Notes: generated from the sequence alone by a model not told the origin. A DNA stretch of 64,000 bases from Gentiana macrophylla (GCA_026214975.1 CM047806.1:48563947-48627946), one strand, 5' to 3'. Numbered from the stretch's first letter, positions 43,774 to 56,040 are shown. Translations and numbers: made by a program.

Positions 43774-46700
43774 ATGCTTGGCGACGAAAACCAAACACCC
43801 ACTCGGTAATTCTTCTCTTTTTAACTTTTTTTTTCAGCTCGCATGTTCAATATTTATTTGCGTTAAGGTTTGTTGCGAATTATTTTCACATAGAAGTTGA
43901 ATTTGAAGTAGTGATCTGAAACACCTTCTTCTCGTAGTAGTTTTGAGTTTTATATATGGATAGGTTTTCGGCAAAGGAAAGTTGATATGCTGAATAATTT
44001 AGCTTAGAGACTGCGAAAATGAGCGAATTTTGCTTCCGTTGAACTTCAGAAGCCTTTATTTTGTAAGTAGAATTGCAGGTGTGCTACAATGAACAACTAC
44101 TTAAATGCTGGAAGTGATGGTTACAAGAATTTGTTCTTTCTTTTGAATTTTTTCATTGTTTGAATTTGATTGTTGCTAAAAAGTGTAACATGAATGTAAC
44201 TCCTCATTCACCTCCCGCATAACTTATTTTGCACTGTCTAAATTATAAGCTGATTGACAGGTTTGAGTTGCTGAGTATGGTGAGGAAGCATTCTAAACTA
44301 TTGGGGAAAACGATAGTAGAGGAAGAAGATGCATCTGCCGTGGAAACTGATCCATCATTTTGGCATGATGTATTGGATTTGTATTTTGTCCGCGGTAGGG
44401 AGGCTAGATTGCGACAGGATGATGATATGTTATTCTTCGTTAGGAAATTGGTATTCTTTATTCATCTTTTGATACTTGAATCAATCCTTGTGGTCCTAGA
44501 GGCTCAGGATTATCCATATTCATGGTGTTCTTTTGATAGGATATTGATGGACATGGATCAAATGGACACATGGCGGAAAATTCCCCTTTCTTTGTACGAA
44601 GATGGACACCTAAGGTAGAACCTTGTTAGAGTTACATATCTAGGAACACGACAATGTTTTGTGATAAATTACAAGGTTATGCTGCTAGGAGGTGGATGTC
44701 TTGGAATAACTGGACGTTGTCAATTCCAACATGATAGTTTTAACTCTGGACAACATTTAAGTATGCAAAATGTTACTCAACTGGAAATCGCTGAGATGAA
44801 TTTGATGATTAACCAAGAGTACACTGTGTGTTCTTTCATTACAGTTGGACGAATTAGTTGGTGAGAACTCTGTGGAAGTGGATTGGAGACGCTCACTTTA
44901 CTTGAATTTGATTGCTCATACGTCTTTTTGTGTGACAGTTGCAATTTGCAGGTAAATTTTACTGTTCTTTTGTTCCATTTTTAGGTTTCTTAAAAGTCCA
45001 AACATTCCTTGTACGATCATGTATCTATGTGGTTGAACTTTTTGATGGTTCATTCTGGTTGTATAACTGACAGTGGGGTCAGTGTAATATATTATCACTT
45101 GGCCTAATTTACGTATTTATACGTTTCTTCTGATATTTTCTTATCAGTACTTGTATTTTTATTATTAGCTCAAAGCGATCTTTGTTGTCTAAAAAACACA
45201 TAACTTTGACTTATTGAATAACATCTGTGGATCTTTGTTGGGACCTTTATTACTTTCAGTTCACATGTATGAAATTAATATTCTTTTTCGTATTCAATGT
45301 TTAATAGTATTAGTTGCCATATCAGCATTAATTTTGTTTTTCTTTGTTATTTTATTTAACTAGACAATAAAATGCATTTCTACTAAGAGGTGATAAGAAT
45401 CTATTTAAAATAACATCAGCTAAAGAGCTTTGAATTGCCTTTGTTGAATTTGTCTTCATAATATTCTCTGCTCTGAAGTCATCAGGTGCTTCGGAATTAT
45501 CATAGTGGCCAAGGCAAATCATTGTCTCCTATATACAAGGTATGTACATTTATCATACTTACTGGTTGGCAAAGGATGTTCTTCCCCAAATGATACCTTC
45601 CTGAGTCGCTTTGGATCCTTTGGGTTGATTTCATTAAAAAGCATCATAAAATTGTCTCCAAGATTGCTTTAACTACAAGGAAAACCTTAGGATCGAGAAT
45701 TGAATCTGGCCTAGTGGTAAAGGTCATTGCGCTTCCTGGGTGAGAACAAGGGTTCGATTCCCATCCCCTCCACCAGAATAATTAAAGGTGGGTTCTATTT
45801 GGACCCCCCTTTTTACTACTTGCACCACATTAATGAATATTTTTGGGTGAAAAACGTCACTCACATCGGTAGGTGTTCTAGTGGCATACCAACGTCGGTG
45901 TCACCGGCGTTGGTATGCCACTAGAACACCGATGAAAAGTCATGGACCGACGTTCTAAGATTTAACACTTTTTATATAGGAACGTTACCACACTGGTGTT
46001 CCTTGTGGAACACCAACGTCCATTGCGGATCGACGTTGGTGTTCCACAAGGAACTCCAGTGTGGTCGACGTTCCCTATATAAAAATCATCTTGTGCCCAA
46101 GTAATTTTTTGTGGTACAAGTAGTAAATGGGTGCAAGTAGTAAATAAGGGGGTCCAAATAGAACCCCCCTAATTAAATATTCCCTTTCCCCCAAAAAAAT
46201 AAAAAAAGAAGGAAAACTTAGGATCGACATTAAACTGGAAAACTGAAGGATAATACACTTGCAAAAAGTTCCAATAAGCAGCTCACGCATCTCAGAGTCA
46301 CATATATCATTTCCTTAGATGTGTAACGCATGAGATAGACAGGTTATTACTATACTTTGTTAGCTTCTCTTTGGAGACATTTTTTTCAGATGCCAACGCA
46401 CTTGTCCTTTTGGCTTTTTGCAGGTTGTTAAGACTGTATATGCCTCCCCAAGTCGAATCCATTTCCATTTAGACTCAAGAAAGGCAGGTTTCTTTTCATT
46501 ACATAAGCTGGAACCATGTTTCTATTTTGAATGTAATAGACCGATTTTCTTTTGTTTGACTGCAGGAAGTAGAAACAACGGCTGCTTATCCTGAGATTTT
46601 TTTTGCTGTGGATGATTTTGATTCCACATTTGATGCAGTGGTAAATGCCCATTCTATAGTGGATGAACTTTCTTCTCATAATTGATTTGTGGTGTTAAGA

Positions 46701-49253
46701 GTGCATTTTAGTGACTTTGAATCTATTACATTTACTGGCATCTGAACGGGTAATTATTCAGGCCTTTGGACTAACCCCTCGGGCCACCATGGTGATAACT
46801 TAATTTTCTTTACTTGTTTTTAATGAGAACATAGATAATTCTCTCAGTACAACAATAGTTACCCCCAACATAAAATAAGATGAAGAGATCGTTTAGTGTT
46901 TATTGTGACATCCAGATTCCAGGCTGCTAATATGTAGCTTTTTGAGACGGTAACTACTGAAGCTTTGTGTTCTTCTAAATTTACCTTTGTATTTGAAAAT
47001 TGTGTAGGGCTAAAGATTATTAAAGGGAGTTTAGTTTAGTTTAGTTTATTTATTTATTCTTTAATTCAGTTGGCATTGGATTCCAAATAACCAGGATCCG
47101 GTTTTCTCTAATTCTTGAATGATATTTATTACAATGAGACTTTTTTTTCCTCCATTCTAAACCCATGATTTTGCTCATGCCCTTCTAGATTTTTTCACAA
47201 ACATCCTTATATTAAGGTGTATCACTTATATTTAGTATTTACATACAGTTTGGCCATTAAAGGGACTACTAAAAGTGTTCTAAAAATCGGCCCTGGCGGC
47301 CGCCTAGGTGCTAAGCGGCCTCCCACCGATCCCATTACACCCTAGGCGGACGTGTCTAGAGGGGTAGGGTCTGAGGCGAGGTTTGGGCGGGTTCTAGGCG
47401 GCGCCTAGGCGGGTCCTAGGCATCAGGGCTTCTCTTGAATCTTGGCTTTTGACTCTTTGAAGATTGGAGTTGAGAGTCAAATTCTTGACTCTTGAGTTCT
47501 TAGACTTATTTTAACTTAAGCTTATGTGTTTTTGTACTTTAGTTAGTCTTTTCACTTTTGACACATTTCCTAAATGCTTATGCAATATGGTTTATTGATT
47601 TATGTTGGTCAGCGATAGTATTCTTTCAAAAATAACATAAAAAATAAAAATAAAATAAAAACCAGGCGCCCCATCACCACCTGACTAGCGCCTAGCATCC
47701 TTTAGAACACTGCTATTCTTTATGGTACTTGTACAAGTGCACTGATGTATTTTTCTTCATTTGTAGGTCTTAACTGATGTGGACCACTGCTATTGTGTGA
47801 TCCTCGACGCTAATAATGGAGCGGCATTTCCTTGTGACAGTTCATTGCAAGATTACAGTCAGGATAGTTCTTCTCCGAAAACAGACATAAATTCGGGAAT
47901 GATAAAAAGTTCTAAGGTCTCTGTCAAGGACAATACTTCATCTTTTGTTATATAAATCAGCTTTTGTCTCATGAGTTTAATAGAGCTATCCTGCTGCATT
48001 TCTTGTGTATTACCCCCTCCCCCATCATCTGGGCCAGGAATCTTCTGGCTCTTGAATATTCGACTAGAAGGGAGGGCCATAAAAGCAATCTGCTTCAATG
48101 ACTATTAAATATTCATATATGTTGACGGAGACATTAATATATTATGGGTCACATTAGTTATTTCATTTTATGCAACCTGATAAAAGTGGCTGTAACCTCA
48201 ACAAGTGCTCTATATTAACTAGTAGCACTAGATTTGCTTCAAGGCATATGTCTTGTGTATGTACTTCTAGTGGTGTACCATTATCCTTTTACCCCAATTC
48301 TCTATCAAGGGTGCTTTAGTTAATTGTTTCTTTCCTTTTGTTACCTGCGTCCCTTTTCCAGCTTTTTTTGCTTGATTTTATATACCCATGCCTTTGGATT
48401 ATATTGATGCTGCGGTGGTTTGAGATTGCAGATTACTCTCTTTTCGGGATTTGTTAGCTACCAGATGGTCCGGGATGCATATGACGGTCAGCCTAAAATT
48501 CCAAATTTTGTACCATCCTTTAAAATAGTCCATTCCTTGAAAATTGTGTGTTTGAACTCTTTCTTTAAATACTCTGTTGATGCCTGTTTTATGATGCTAT
48601 TTACAGCTGGGAGGTCTGGGTTTGGCAGCCTCCTATCGTTTGCTCATTCAGCGGACAAAGCAGATCGTCTTTACATGAAAGGTCCAGGAGGGCATGGTGA
48701 AGTTGAAGTGGCTGTATCTGGTGTTGTAGGTAATTGTAAAAGAAACTGTTGTCATTGTTATTGTGGACGTAGTACGACTTTCAGTTATCCTGTTTTCTCT
48801 TATTTCGAAAATATGAACTGAATAAACTGTTCTGGTTGACTTTTGACTGAAATATGTTTAGTCCTTTCGGTGATTCGTATCTCATGTTAATTAGTTTTAC
48901 ATATCAACATTTCAGATCAAGGCAAGGAATTGGACCATCATGGAAACAAAGCATCTGGATTGGGTAAATTTGTTCGTAGGGCTGCATCCGTTGCCTCAGT
49001 TGCAGCAAAGCATGCTTATGCGGCTGCCTCTTCCTCTAGTTCTGATGATGAAATGCTTCCTCTTAAATGCTGTTTAATGTCCATATCATTGCCCTGGGAG
49101 TACATTGCTCATGATCTTCTATTCAAAGTGAGCTCACTTGGAAGATTTTGATCGTTTCTTCAAATTATTGTTTTTAAATCATTAGACACTTGTAACTAAT
49201 TTGTGTTTGAACCGATTTTTAAATTGCAGGGAAGCCCTCCAGTAAACTTGTAG
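43774..49253 (+). CDS. KIAA0930/DUF2045-family protein, complete, 12 exons, 387 aa
   Basis: Plant homologue of the conserved eukaryotic protein KIAA0930; molecular function unknown. Exons: 43774-43805, 44261-44450, 44540-44614, 44845-44951, 45479-45539, 46424-46483, 46566-46640, 47767-47916, 48432-48486, 48607-48729, 48916-49127, 49230-49253. Phases join exactly (1164 bp with the stop). Family landmarks in order: FWHDVLDLYF, QDDDMLFFVRKL, VDWRRSLYLNLIAHTSF, VYASPS, YPEIFFAVDDFDSTFD, LYMKGPGGHGEVEVAVSGV, and the C-terminal segment ending GSPPVNL. No signal peptide or membrane helix is evident; an Ala/Ser-rich stretch precedes the final block. Start: the first ATG of an exon that reads MLGDENQTPT and splices in phase into the conserved core. 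Intron 6 (46484-46565) needs a GC donor (AAAG|GCAGGT). Intron 5 carries a SINE with a MITE inside it; intron 7 carries a GC-rich repeat. Exon 5 uses the acceptor CTGAAG|TCATCAG, chosen for frame. Confidence 0.9.
45697..46208 (+). mobile_element. tRNA-derived SINE (interrupted by a MITE) in intron 5 of the KIAA0930-like gene
   Basis: The head has an RNA polymerase III A box TGGCCTAGTGG (45707-45717) and a B box GGTTCGATTCC (45751-45761). The tail is A-rich (CCCCCAAAAAAATAAAAAAAG, ending 46208). Flanking duplication AAGGAAAACCTTAGGATCGA (45677-45696) and AAGGAAAACTTAGGATCGA (46209-46227). Without the MITE the body is about 120 bp. It does not form a full tRNA cloverleaf gene. Confidence 0.88.
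45787..46169. mobile_element. MITE with GGTGGGTTCTATTTGG ends inserted in the SINE
   Basis: Ends GGTGGGTTCTATTTGGACCC and, inverted, GGGGGGTTCTATTTGGACCC. Perfect 8-bp duplication TAATTAAA at 45779-45786 and 46170-46177. The interior holds two long inverted pairs around CAACGTC motifs (for example GGTGTTCTAGTGGCATACCA, repeated inverted), so the element can fold back almost completely. Confidence 0.93.
47274..47711. mobile_element. GC-rich element with inverted ends AGTGTTCTAAA, second copy
   Basis: Starts AGTGTTCTAAAAATCGG and ends CCTTTAGAACACT. Repeated GGCGGCGCCTAGGCGG-type units lie at the left (47290-47430) and GGCGCC/GCGCCTAG near the right end. The interior differs from the first copy (1580-2041) and lacks telomere-like repeats. 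In intron 7 of the KIAA0930-like gene. Confidence 0.6.
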
Positions 49254-49693
49254 GTATGTATATGTATGATCACTGGTACTATCCTTGTCATGATATACAT
49301 TATCATTCAGCTTGACAACTCTCTTCTCGAGGTGAATGCCATAGTAAATTAATGAAATAACCTTGATCACATGGAGTTTGATCTGGAATGAAACGCTGCG
49401 GTTGTAGGCCGATATGTATAGAAGGAAATCTATCACTTCATCACTTGTAACAATGCATGTCATGCAGCTGCATTTAGTAGTATTAGGGGTAGTGTTGTGC
49501 TATGTTTTGTATTGATGAAGGTGATGGGTTCATTTGGTGAGTTATGTGGAGTTAGTTTCTTGTACTGTATAGATGATTTTGTCAAAATTACCCTGCAAAA
49601 GTAGAAGTATTCTAGTTTTTACCATTGATGTCTTGGCCCTTTGCACTTCATTTTGATGCTTTGGCTTTCAAAATTTTATTTTTTATTTTTTTA
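49254..49693. other. 3' flank of the KIAA0930-like gene
   Basis: Probable 3' untranslated region and downstream sequence; no clear polyadenylation signal assigned. Confidence 0.4.
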
Positions 49694-50038
49694 GACGGCT
49701 TCTATTGTCATCACGATTTTGCTTCAATTGACACCCTTATTCCTGGCACCCTTAAAATAACTTTTGGCACCACCATAATATTTTTGTTATCTTTGTGCAA
49801 CACAACGTCTGTCATTGACGTTTGTTTTCGCTACGGGCTTCAACAACGTCAATGGCACTGATATTACAGTTACAAATGTATCATTGGTGTAAATCGTCAG
49901 ACCCACTGACGTTGTAAGTGAAACACAATGTCGGTGGGGTTGACGTGCATCATGATGCCAAAAGCAATTTGGGATAGTGGTCAATTAAATGAGAAAAAAA
50001 AGGACAGTAGTAAATTCGTGGTCCCGATAGAAACCGCA
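49694..50038. mobile_element. Divergent member of the GGTGGGTTCTAT MITE family
   Basis: Left end GACGGCTTCTATTGTCATCA; right end, inverted, TGCGGTTTCTATCGGGACCA. The interior carries several ACGTC/GACGT motifs. Flanks are T-rich on both sides (TTTTTTTA), so the target duplication is not certain. Confidence 0.65.
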
Positions 50039-50046
50039 TTTTTTTT

Positions 50047-51335
50047 TAGGAAATATCTTTTCACAAATTTTTTTGTCTTATTACACAGTATTTTGTTTGG
50101 AAATATCTTTTCACACCAATTTTTATCTTATCACACATAAATTTATTTCCAATTTCACCAGTACTTTTTTTATTTTACGCGCAGAATGTGACACATTATC
50201 CATACTGAAATATGGTCAGAATATGTGTTGAGAGTCCACACTGGTTGATTCTGACCATCTTTTAGGTAGAATGTTTGAAGTTTTCCAAACTCATATATAG
50301 TCAGAGCATCATTCTGACCAATATTGAGTCCGGAATACTCTACACATTCAGACTAGAATTGGGTCAGGATAACAACAACAATATAAGAGCACCACCATTG
50401 ATTCTGACTGAATTTCAGACAAAATATTAAAAGTTTTTTTTACTCAATTTTAGTCAGAATGTCTTTCTGACCGGTATTGAGTATAAAAAACATTCAAAAT
50501 TCTGACTAGAATAAAATAAGTATAATGATCGTATTCTGACTCAAATTGGGTCAGAATGGTTGTGTGAATTGACCATAAATTGGCCAGAATAGTATATATT
50601 TTCCGGCCTCATTTACGGTCAGAATGACAAGCGTGTGGAATATCCAAACGAAGCCCACTCTCGGCTCTTGATAAGTGTAAAACAACATTGGTGTGAAAAG
50701 ATAGTCCCTTTTGTTTTCCAATTTTGCCCTTATTTTTTTGATTTACGCGCCTACATTTCGACCGGTGTTTGGTCGAATATAGGACATTATACTCTACCCA
50801 AATGTGGTCGAACAATTTAGTTTATTTCGACCGAACGTGGTCGAGGAAAGCATTCGTGTTTAACTCTAAAATGGTCCGATCGTTTTGAATTTCTTATAGC
50901 GACGTTTTATATTCTTACTTGAGATAGGGTTATTCCTACTTAAGCGTGGACAAAATAATTCAACTTATTACGACGGCGACGTGGTCGAGGAAAAGCATTA
51001 CATGTCCGGCCTCTAGAATGGTCCGATCGTTTTGAAATTTTCAGAGTATTTGTGGTCATATTCGACTAGAAATAGGAGCGGAAAGCGTTATTTTTCTACC
51101 AAAGCTCGTCCGTATTGTATCTCAAGCGCATACATAATAATGTCTCTTTATTCGCACCAAAAATTAGTGCGGAAAACATAATGTTAGAGCATATACGTAG
51201 TGCGAATAATATCTGATTCACGACTCATTTAGAGTCGAGAATGATATGTGTTATGTCAAAAGCGAAGGCTTTCTCTCGCATTTGAAATGTAGAAACATGT
51301 TTTGTGTGAAAAGACAACCTCTTTATTTATAGCCG
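50047..51335. repeat. Cluster of foldback repeats built on TCTTTTCACAC and GTCAGAAT motifs
   Basis: AAATATCTTTTCACA occurs twice in direct orientation (50049, 50100) and inverted at about 50690 (GTGTGAAAAGATAG) and 51302 (GTGTGAAAAGACA). Between them the motif GTCAGAAT/ATTCTGAC recurs over 50195-50630, and TCGACC/GGTCGA and GTCCGATCG units recur over 50755-51040. Non-coding. It may be one or two adjacent terminal-inverted-repeat elements. Confidence 0.55.
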
Positions 51336-51786
51336 ACTTCACATTGTGGGATCAAAACTTGAGTTGGTGGTGTTGTGTTTCATTCCGGAATAAAATTTCT
51401 TCACAACAGATTTGATCATTTTATACATCCTTTATCATACTATATGCTGAAACATGCAGGATTTATATGCTGAATGTCTTGAGAGAACACTACTCAATAT
51501 CAAACCTCATCAAAATTAAATCAATAATCTACATTTTTCTTCCTAAAAGATCTTGATCCAGGGGTTTGTGTAGCTTTGACTATTCTACTATCTGCCACAC
51601 TCATATATTTCCTAAAAGGTTAGTTGACTTTAACAAGAGAAAGCAGTAAATTTACTCAAATTTTCTTTTCAAGGTTAGTTGACTTTAACTTTGTTCTGCC
51701 GTGGAAATTGTGGCATTGTCTTTTTGGGTTGATCTTCAGGGATTTTATTCATCTTGATATTTACAGAATTCGAGAAGAAAGTAACG

Positions 51787-51790
<4 letters not shown>

Positions 51791-51828
<38 letters not shown>
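51791..51828. repeat. (AT)19 microsatellite
   Basis: Uninterrupted alternating AT for 38 bp. Confidence 0.95.
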
Positions 51829-51830
<2 letters not shown>

Positions 51831-54097
51831 AATGCGTTTGATGAGTATTCACTATGGTTTGCTGATGTGTATGTGCTCCAAACCACTTTTTTATCCACTT
51901 TGCTGACACATTATTGCTTCTTTACACTTAAAACTACTATGGCCTGTTTTTACACATTCATAAAAGAATAAAAAAAAACAATAAAGCAGGTTCGTCTCTC
52001 TCCCCTTCCTTCCCCTCCGACCCACTCCTCCCCTCCGGCGTCCGGCCAATAATATGAACAGACACTCAAACTAGGTAGAAAATCAGAAGAAGAAAAGAAA
52101 ATTAACAGAAAAAGTAGTGACGATTTGATTCAAAGACACAACTCTTTGATTCATACTTGTCGAAAATTAACATGAACTACTTTTTCTCTTTGATTCATAC
52201 TTGCTTTAACAGAAAGAGAAGGGGAAAGAAATTGTCACTCCGATTTTATATGGCACCTCTGTGCAATCCTCTCCGATGAACTGAACTACATTCAAACTCA
52301 ACAAAACAAATTCTATAAACTCAATTTATTTCATTCCGATCTATCTCAACCTCCCTTGTTTATTCAAAAGAAATTTCACATTAAAAAAATTCAAGGAGAA
52401 GAAAACCATAAGATTTGAGATTGAAACAGAAACCCATCTTCATCCATCATCAGTGCTAGTGCCGGCGCCGGAACAACTAAGAGTAAAGCTCTAGATATGT
52501 AATTCCTTGCATTAGTTTTATTTAGAGAAATGAGAGGAAGATAATCAATAGGAGTGGAATGATTTTGTGTAAAAGAAATAATGTAGAGGAAGAAGAAAGA
52601 ACGTAGAAGAAGATGAAAGAAAGGTAAGAGAAAATAATAAAATAATATATTCATGCCTCGTTTTTTGTTCACAGGTGTGGAAGTGGACGTGTACAGTACC
52701 ACTACCACCACCACATTTGGTACTCTCACATTGTCTTTAATTGAGCCATAGTGGACATCACTTTATTAAATTAAACTTCACACCTTTCCCACACCGTGGA
52801 AAGAGAGGCTATAGCTGATACTCTTATAACTGCAAATTTGTTTAGTTTCAGAGTAATTAGCGAAAAACGTGAAAAAACAAATGTCGAGTATTTTATGCTC
52901 CATAGTTAAACTGTTGATTAATTTTCAAACGGATGAAACGATCAGAACCATACAGTTTAAATACAGAATAAAATTATATAGTCTGTATGGTGTTATACGA
53001 TTTCTTCACACCGTGTGGAAACACCACATAAATATTTCCGGTAAAAGACGGGGGAAAGTGTAAAGGGGTTGCCTTTTAACTTAGACTATTTTTTTTTATT
53101 CTTTTTTATCAAAACCCCCACCTCCATTATTGCCCATAAACTTCTAGGAAACCCAAACCTTATCACCTTCCATATTCTCTGCAGCATTAACTCTCCTCTG
53201 TTTATCTGAAAAGCTTCTTCATCTTTCTAACGTCTCTCTGTAGCCTTTCTCTTAAACGAAGCTTTCCTCTTTCTGAATGGAAATGAAGAACCTTTCTAGT
53301 TCTATGTTTCTCCTTCATCTCGAAATAGCAGTGAAACGTTCTGATGTTGGAAGCCTGGATCTCTGTTTCAGAGCAAAAGCGTGCTCCATGTGATGCTGCC
53401 TCGGTCCGTGAAGGTGGATGGACGTTTTCATCTCTGACGAAATCTGAGTTTGCTGAGGCTTTGACGGAAAACTGAGGCCGATGATGTTCTCTCTAAATCA
53501 ACCCGAAAAACTGATCCTTCAGGGAAGTTCCCGTTGCTCCTCATTTTTGAGTCTGAATCTGCATGCTATATGAACAAAAACTTTCGATATTTGTGAAAAA
53601 GGGGGATTTTTAGCAGTTTACCACTGCTTTTGGGTTGGAATTGTGAGAATACCACCTGCATGCAAAAAAAGCGATTTTGATTCGCGATTTTCCCGTTTTT
53701 TTTTCACCTTTGTGCGATCTTAAGGTACACCCTTCCCTATTGGGTTCCTTCCCGATTAGGGTTTAGTTTCCAAAACACCTAAAACGCGAAAATGAGAGTG
53801 GTAGATCGACAACACGCCAGAATGCATGCAAAATAGCCTCCCAAATGAGTGGTAGATCGACAAATGCCCGTGAAAAAGGTGCAATCTTTATCCGATTTCT
53901 GTTTTCTCTCAACTGGTTAAAGCAGTTAGCGGACCAGAATGCTTTTTCAATGAGGGGGTCGTAAATATTTAACACACTAAATAATTTTTTCACCGAATCA
54001 GAATGTTTTTATAGGTAAAATGTAGAGTATTTTTATTTTTAGCGATTGTCAGTGGGAATTCTTAAGTTAAACGTAGATCCGCCCCTGGGTAAAAGGC
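51829..54097. other. Intergenic region without recognised gene
   Basis: CTTTGATTCATACTTG occurs twice (52146, 52188). 52877-53055 resembles 57095-57205. GTGGTAGATCGACAA occurs at 53800 and 53851. CT-rich, exon-like sequence lies at 53100-53560, but no open frame longer than about 35 codons. An open frame at 52391-52729 is low-complexity. Confidence 0.4.
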
Positions 54098-54519
54098 TTA
54101 GGGCATCTCCAACAATCATCCCCAAATTTCCCACGATTTGAGGAATTCTACACTCAAATATCTTTACATCTCAATCGTAATCTCAAATAAAATCTCTACT
54201 TAAAAAGAATATTCTAAGAATATTCGTATTAATTATCTATTTAAAAAAAATTCCAAATATATTTATATTATCGAATAGCGATAAATTTTAACAAACTTTG
54301 TAATTATTTTTAAAAGAGTTGTAAATTTATGTCATAATAAATAAAATGCATTAAAAATATTTTTATTAAAAGCGATAATAATACACATATTGAAGATTAA
54401 AAAAATTACGTTCACAAAGTGATTAAAATGCAAACATTCAATGATATTATCGAATCTAACCGTTACATAATACAATCGAAATAGAAAAATTCAAATTCAA
54501 TAACGATAAAAGATAAATT

Positions 54520-55310
54520 ACTTCTCTGAATTGAATATTCTTCCCATAAATGATCAATCAGGCATCACGAAGTTCATAGTGGGCTTTCTCGTACTTGATC
54601 GCTATGGATTTCGAGAAATTCTTTGGAATCGAGTATCTTCATCCACCATTTCAACGTCGGTGTGGCGCTTCCATTGCTTCTTGAATTGGTGCATCCATGT
54701 CACGATCATCTTCAACAATCATGTTGTGCATTATTATACAAGCCGTCATTATATCGTGTAACTCGCTTATGCCAAAACCGAGCCGGTGCGGCCACAATGC
54801 AATTGTGCTTGTAGAGTTCAAAAGCCCGTTCTACGTCTTTTACGCATGATTCTTGTCTCTTTGCAAAATATTGTTTTTTACGACCACGTGGTTCATGAAT
54901 ACTTTGCACAAGAGTGGCCCATTTAGGATATATACCATCAGCTAAATAATAGCCTATGTTATATTCCTTTCCTTGAATTACATAGTTTGCCGGGGAGCGA
55001 TACCGTTGGCCAGATTGGCAAAGAGGTTGGATGCTTCCAAGACATTAATGTCATTATTAGATCCGGGCATACCAAAATATGCATGCCAAATCCATAGATC
55101 ATAATCGACCATCGCTTACAGGATGATGGTTGGGGATCCACTTCTTCACGAATATTGCTTTGCCATACAACGGACAATTTTTCCATCGCCCGGTGCATAC
55201 GATCTACCACGCCTAGCATCCCGGGAAGCCACGTTCTTTGCCAATGTGCAATAACACTAGCAACATCAGCAGGCGTAGGTGCTCTTAGATACTCCTCTCC
55301 AAATACCTCT
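54520..55310 (-). pseudogene. Harbinger transposase C-terminal half, left arm
   Basis: Minus-strand pieces of a DDE_Tnp_4-type transposase: the block FGMHILVCPDLIM overlaps, in another frame, the family FGMPGSNND; then YYLADGIYPKWATLVQSIHE near 54950, RKKQYFAKRQESCVKDVERA with the catalytic Glu near 54840, and a C-terminal stretch reaching to about 54520. Frames are broken; the N-terminal half with the first Asp and helix-turn-helix is absent. Confidence 0.8.
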
Positions 55311-55314
55311 TAGA

Positions 55315-56040
55315 GCACCTACGCCGCGATGATTGCTAGAGTTATTGCACATTGGCAAAGAACGCGGGCTTCCCGGGATGCTAAAGGTGTAGATCGTATG
55401 CAGCTGGCGATGGAAAAATTGTCCGTTGTATGGGCAAAGCCAATATTCAGAAGAAGTGGATCCCCAACCATCATCCTAAGCAAGCGTGGTCGATTATGAT
55501 CTATGGATTTGGCATGCATATTTTGGTATGCCCGGATCTAATAATGACATTAATGTCTTGGAAGCATCCAACCTCTTGTCAATCCGCCAACGGTATCGCT
55601 TCCTCCGGCAAACTATGTAATTCAAGTAAAGGAATATAACATAGGCTATTATTTAATTTGATGTATATATCCTAAAATGGCCACTCTTGTGCAAAGTATT
55701 CATGAACCACGGTCGTAAAAACAATATTTTTGCAAAGAGACAAGAATCATGCAAAAGACGTAGAACGGGCTTTTGAACTCTACAAGCACATTGCAATTGC
55801 GCGCGACCGCTCGGTTTTGGCATAAGCGCGAGTTACACGATATAATGACGGCTTGTATAATAATGCACAACATGATTGTTGAAGATGATCGTGACATGGA
55901 TGCACCAATTCAAGAAGCAATGGAAGCGCTACACCGACGTCGAAATGGTGGATGAAGATACCGATTCCAAAGAATTTCTCGAAATCATAAAGCGTATCAA
56001 GCACAGAGAAGCCCACTATGAACTTCGTGATGCTTGATTG
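55315..56040 (+). pseudogene. Harbinger transposase C-terminal half, right arm
   Basis: Inverted copy of the left arm: VIAHWQRTRASR-like start near 55340, FGMHILVCPDLIM near 55510, the DVERAFEL region near 55755, ARFWHKRELHDIMTACIIM near 55810, and an acidic tail to about 56036. Several frame shifts; the catalytic ADGIY segment is eroded (about 55640). Confidence 0.8.

Noticed and set aside
45701..45775. Possible tRNA gene
   Set aside because: A and B boxes are present, but no acceptor-stem pairing is seen and there is an A-tail and a flanking duplication, so it is a SINE head.
48420..48821. 133-codon open frame on the plus strand
   Set aside because: It runs through exon 9, intron 9 and exon 10 of the KIAA0930-like gene. 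The conserved protein needs splicing at 48487-48606.
52391..52729. 112-codon minus-strand open frame
   Set aside because: Low-complexity (Val, Phe and Leu runs from GT-rich and CT-rich DNA), no homologous motif.
53100..53560. Possible host gene first exon
   Set aside because: CT-rich leader-like sequence, but the frame closes repeatedly and no downstream exon is recognisable.
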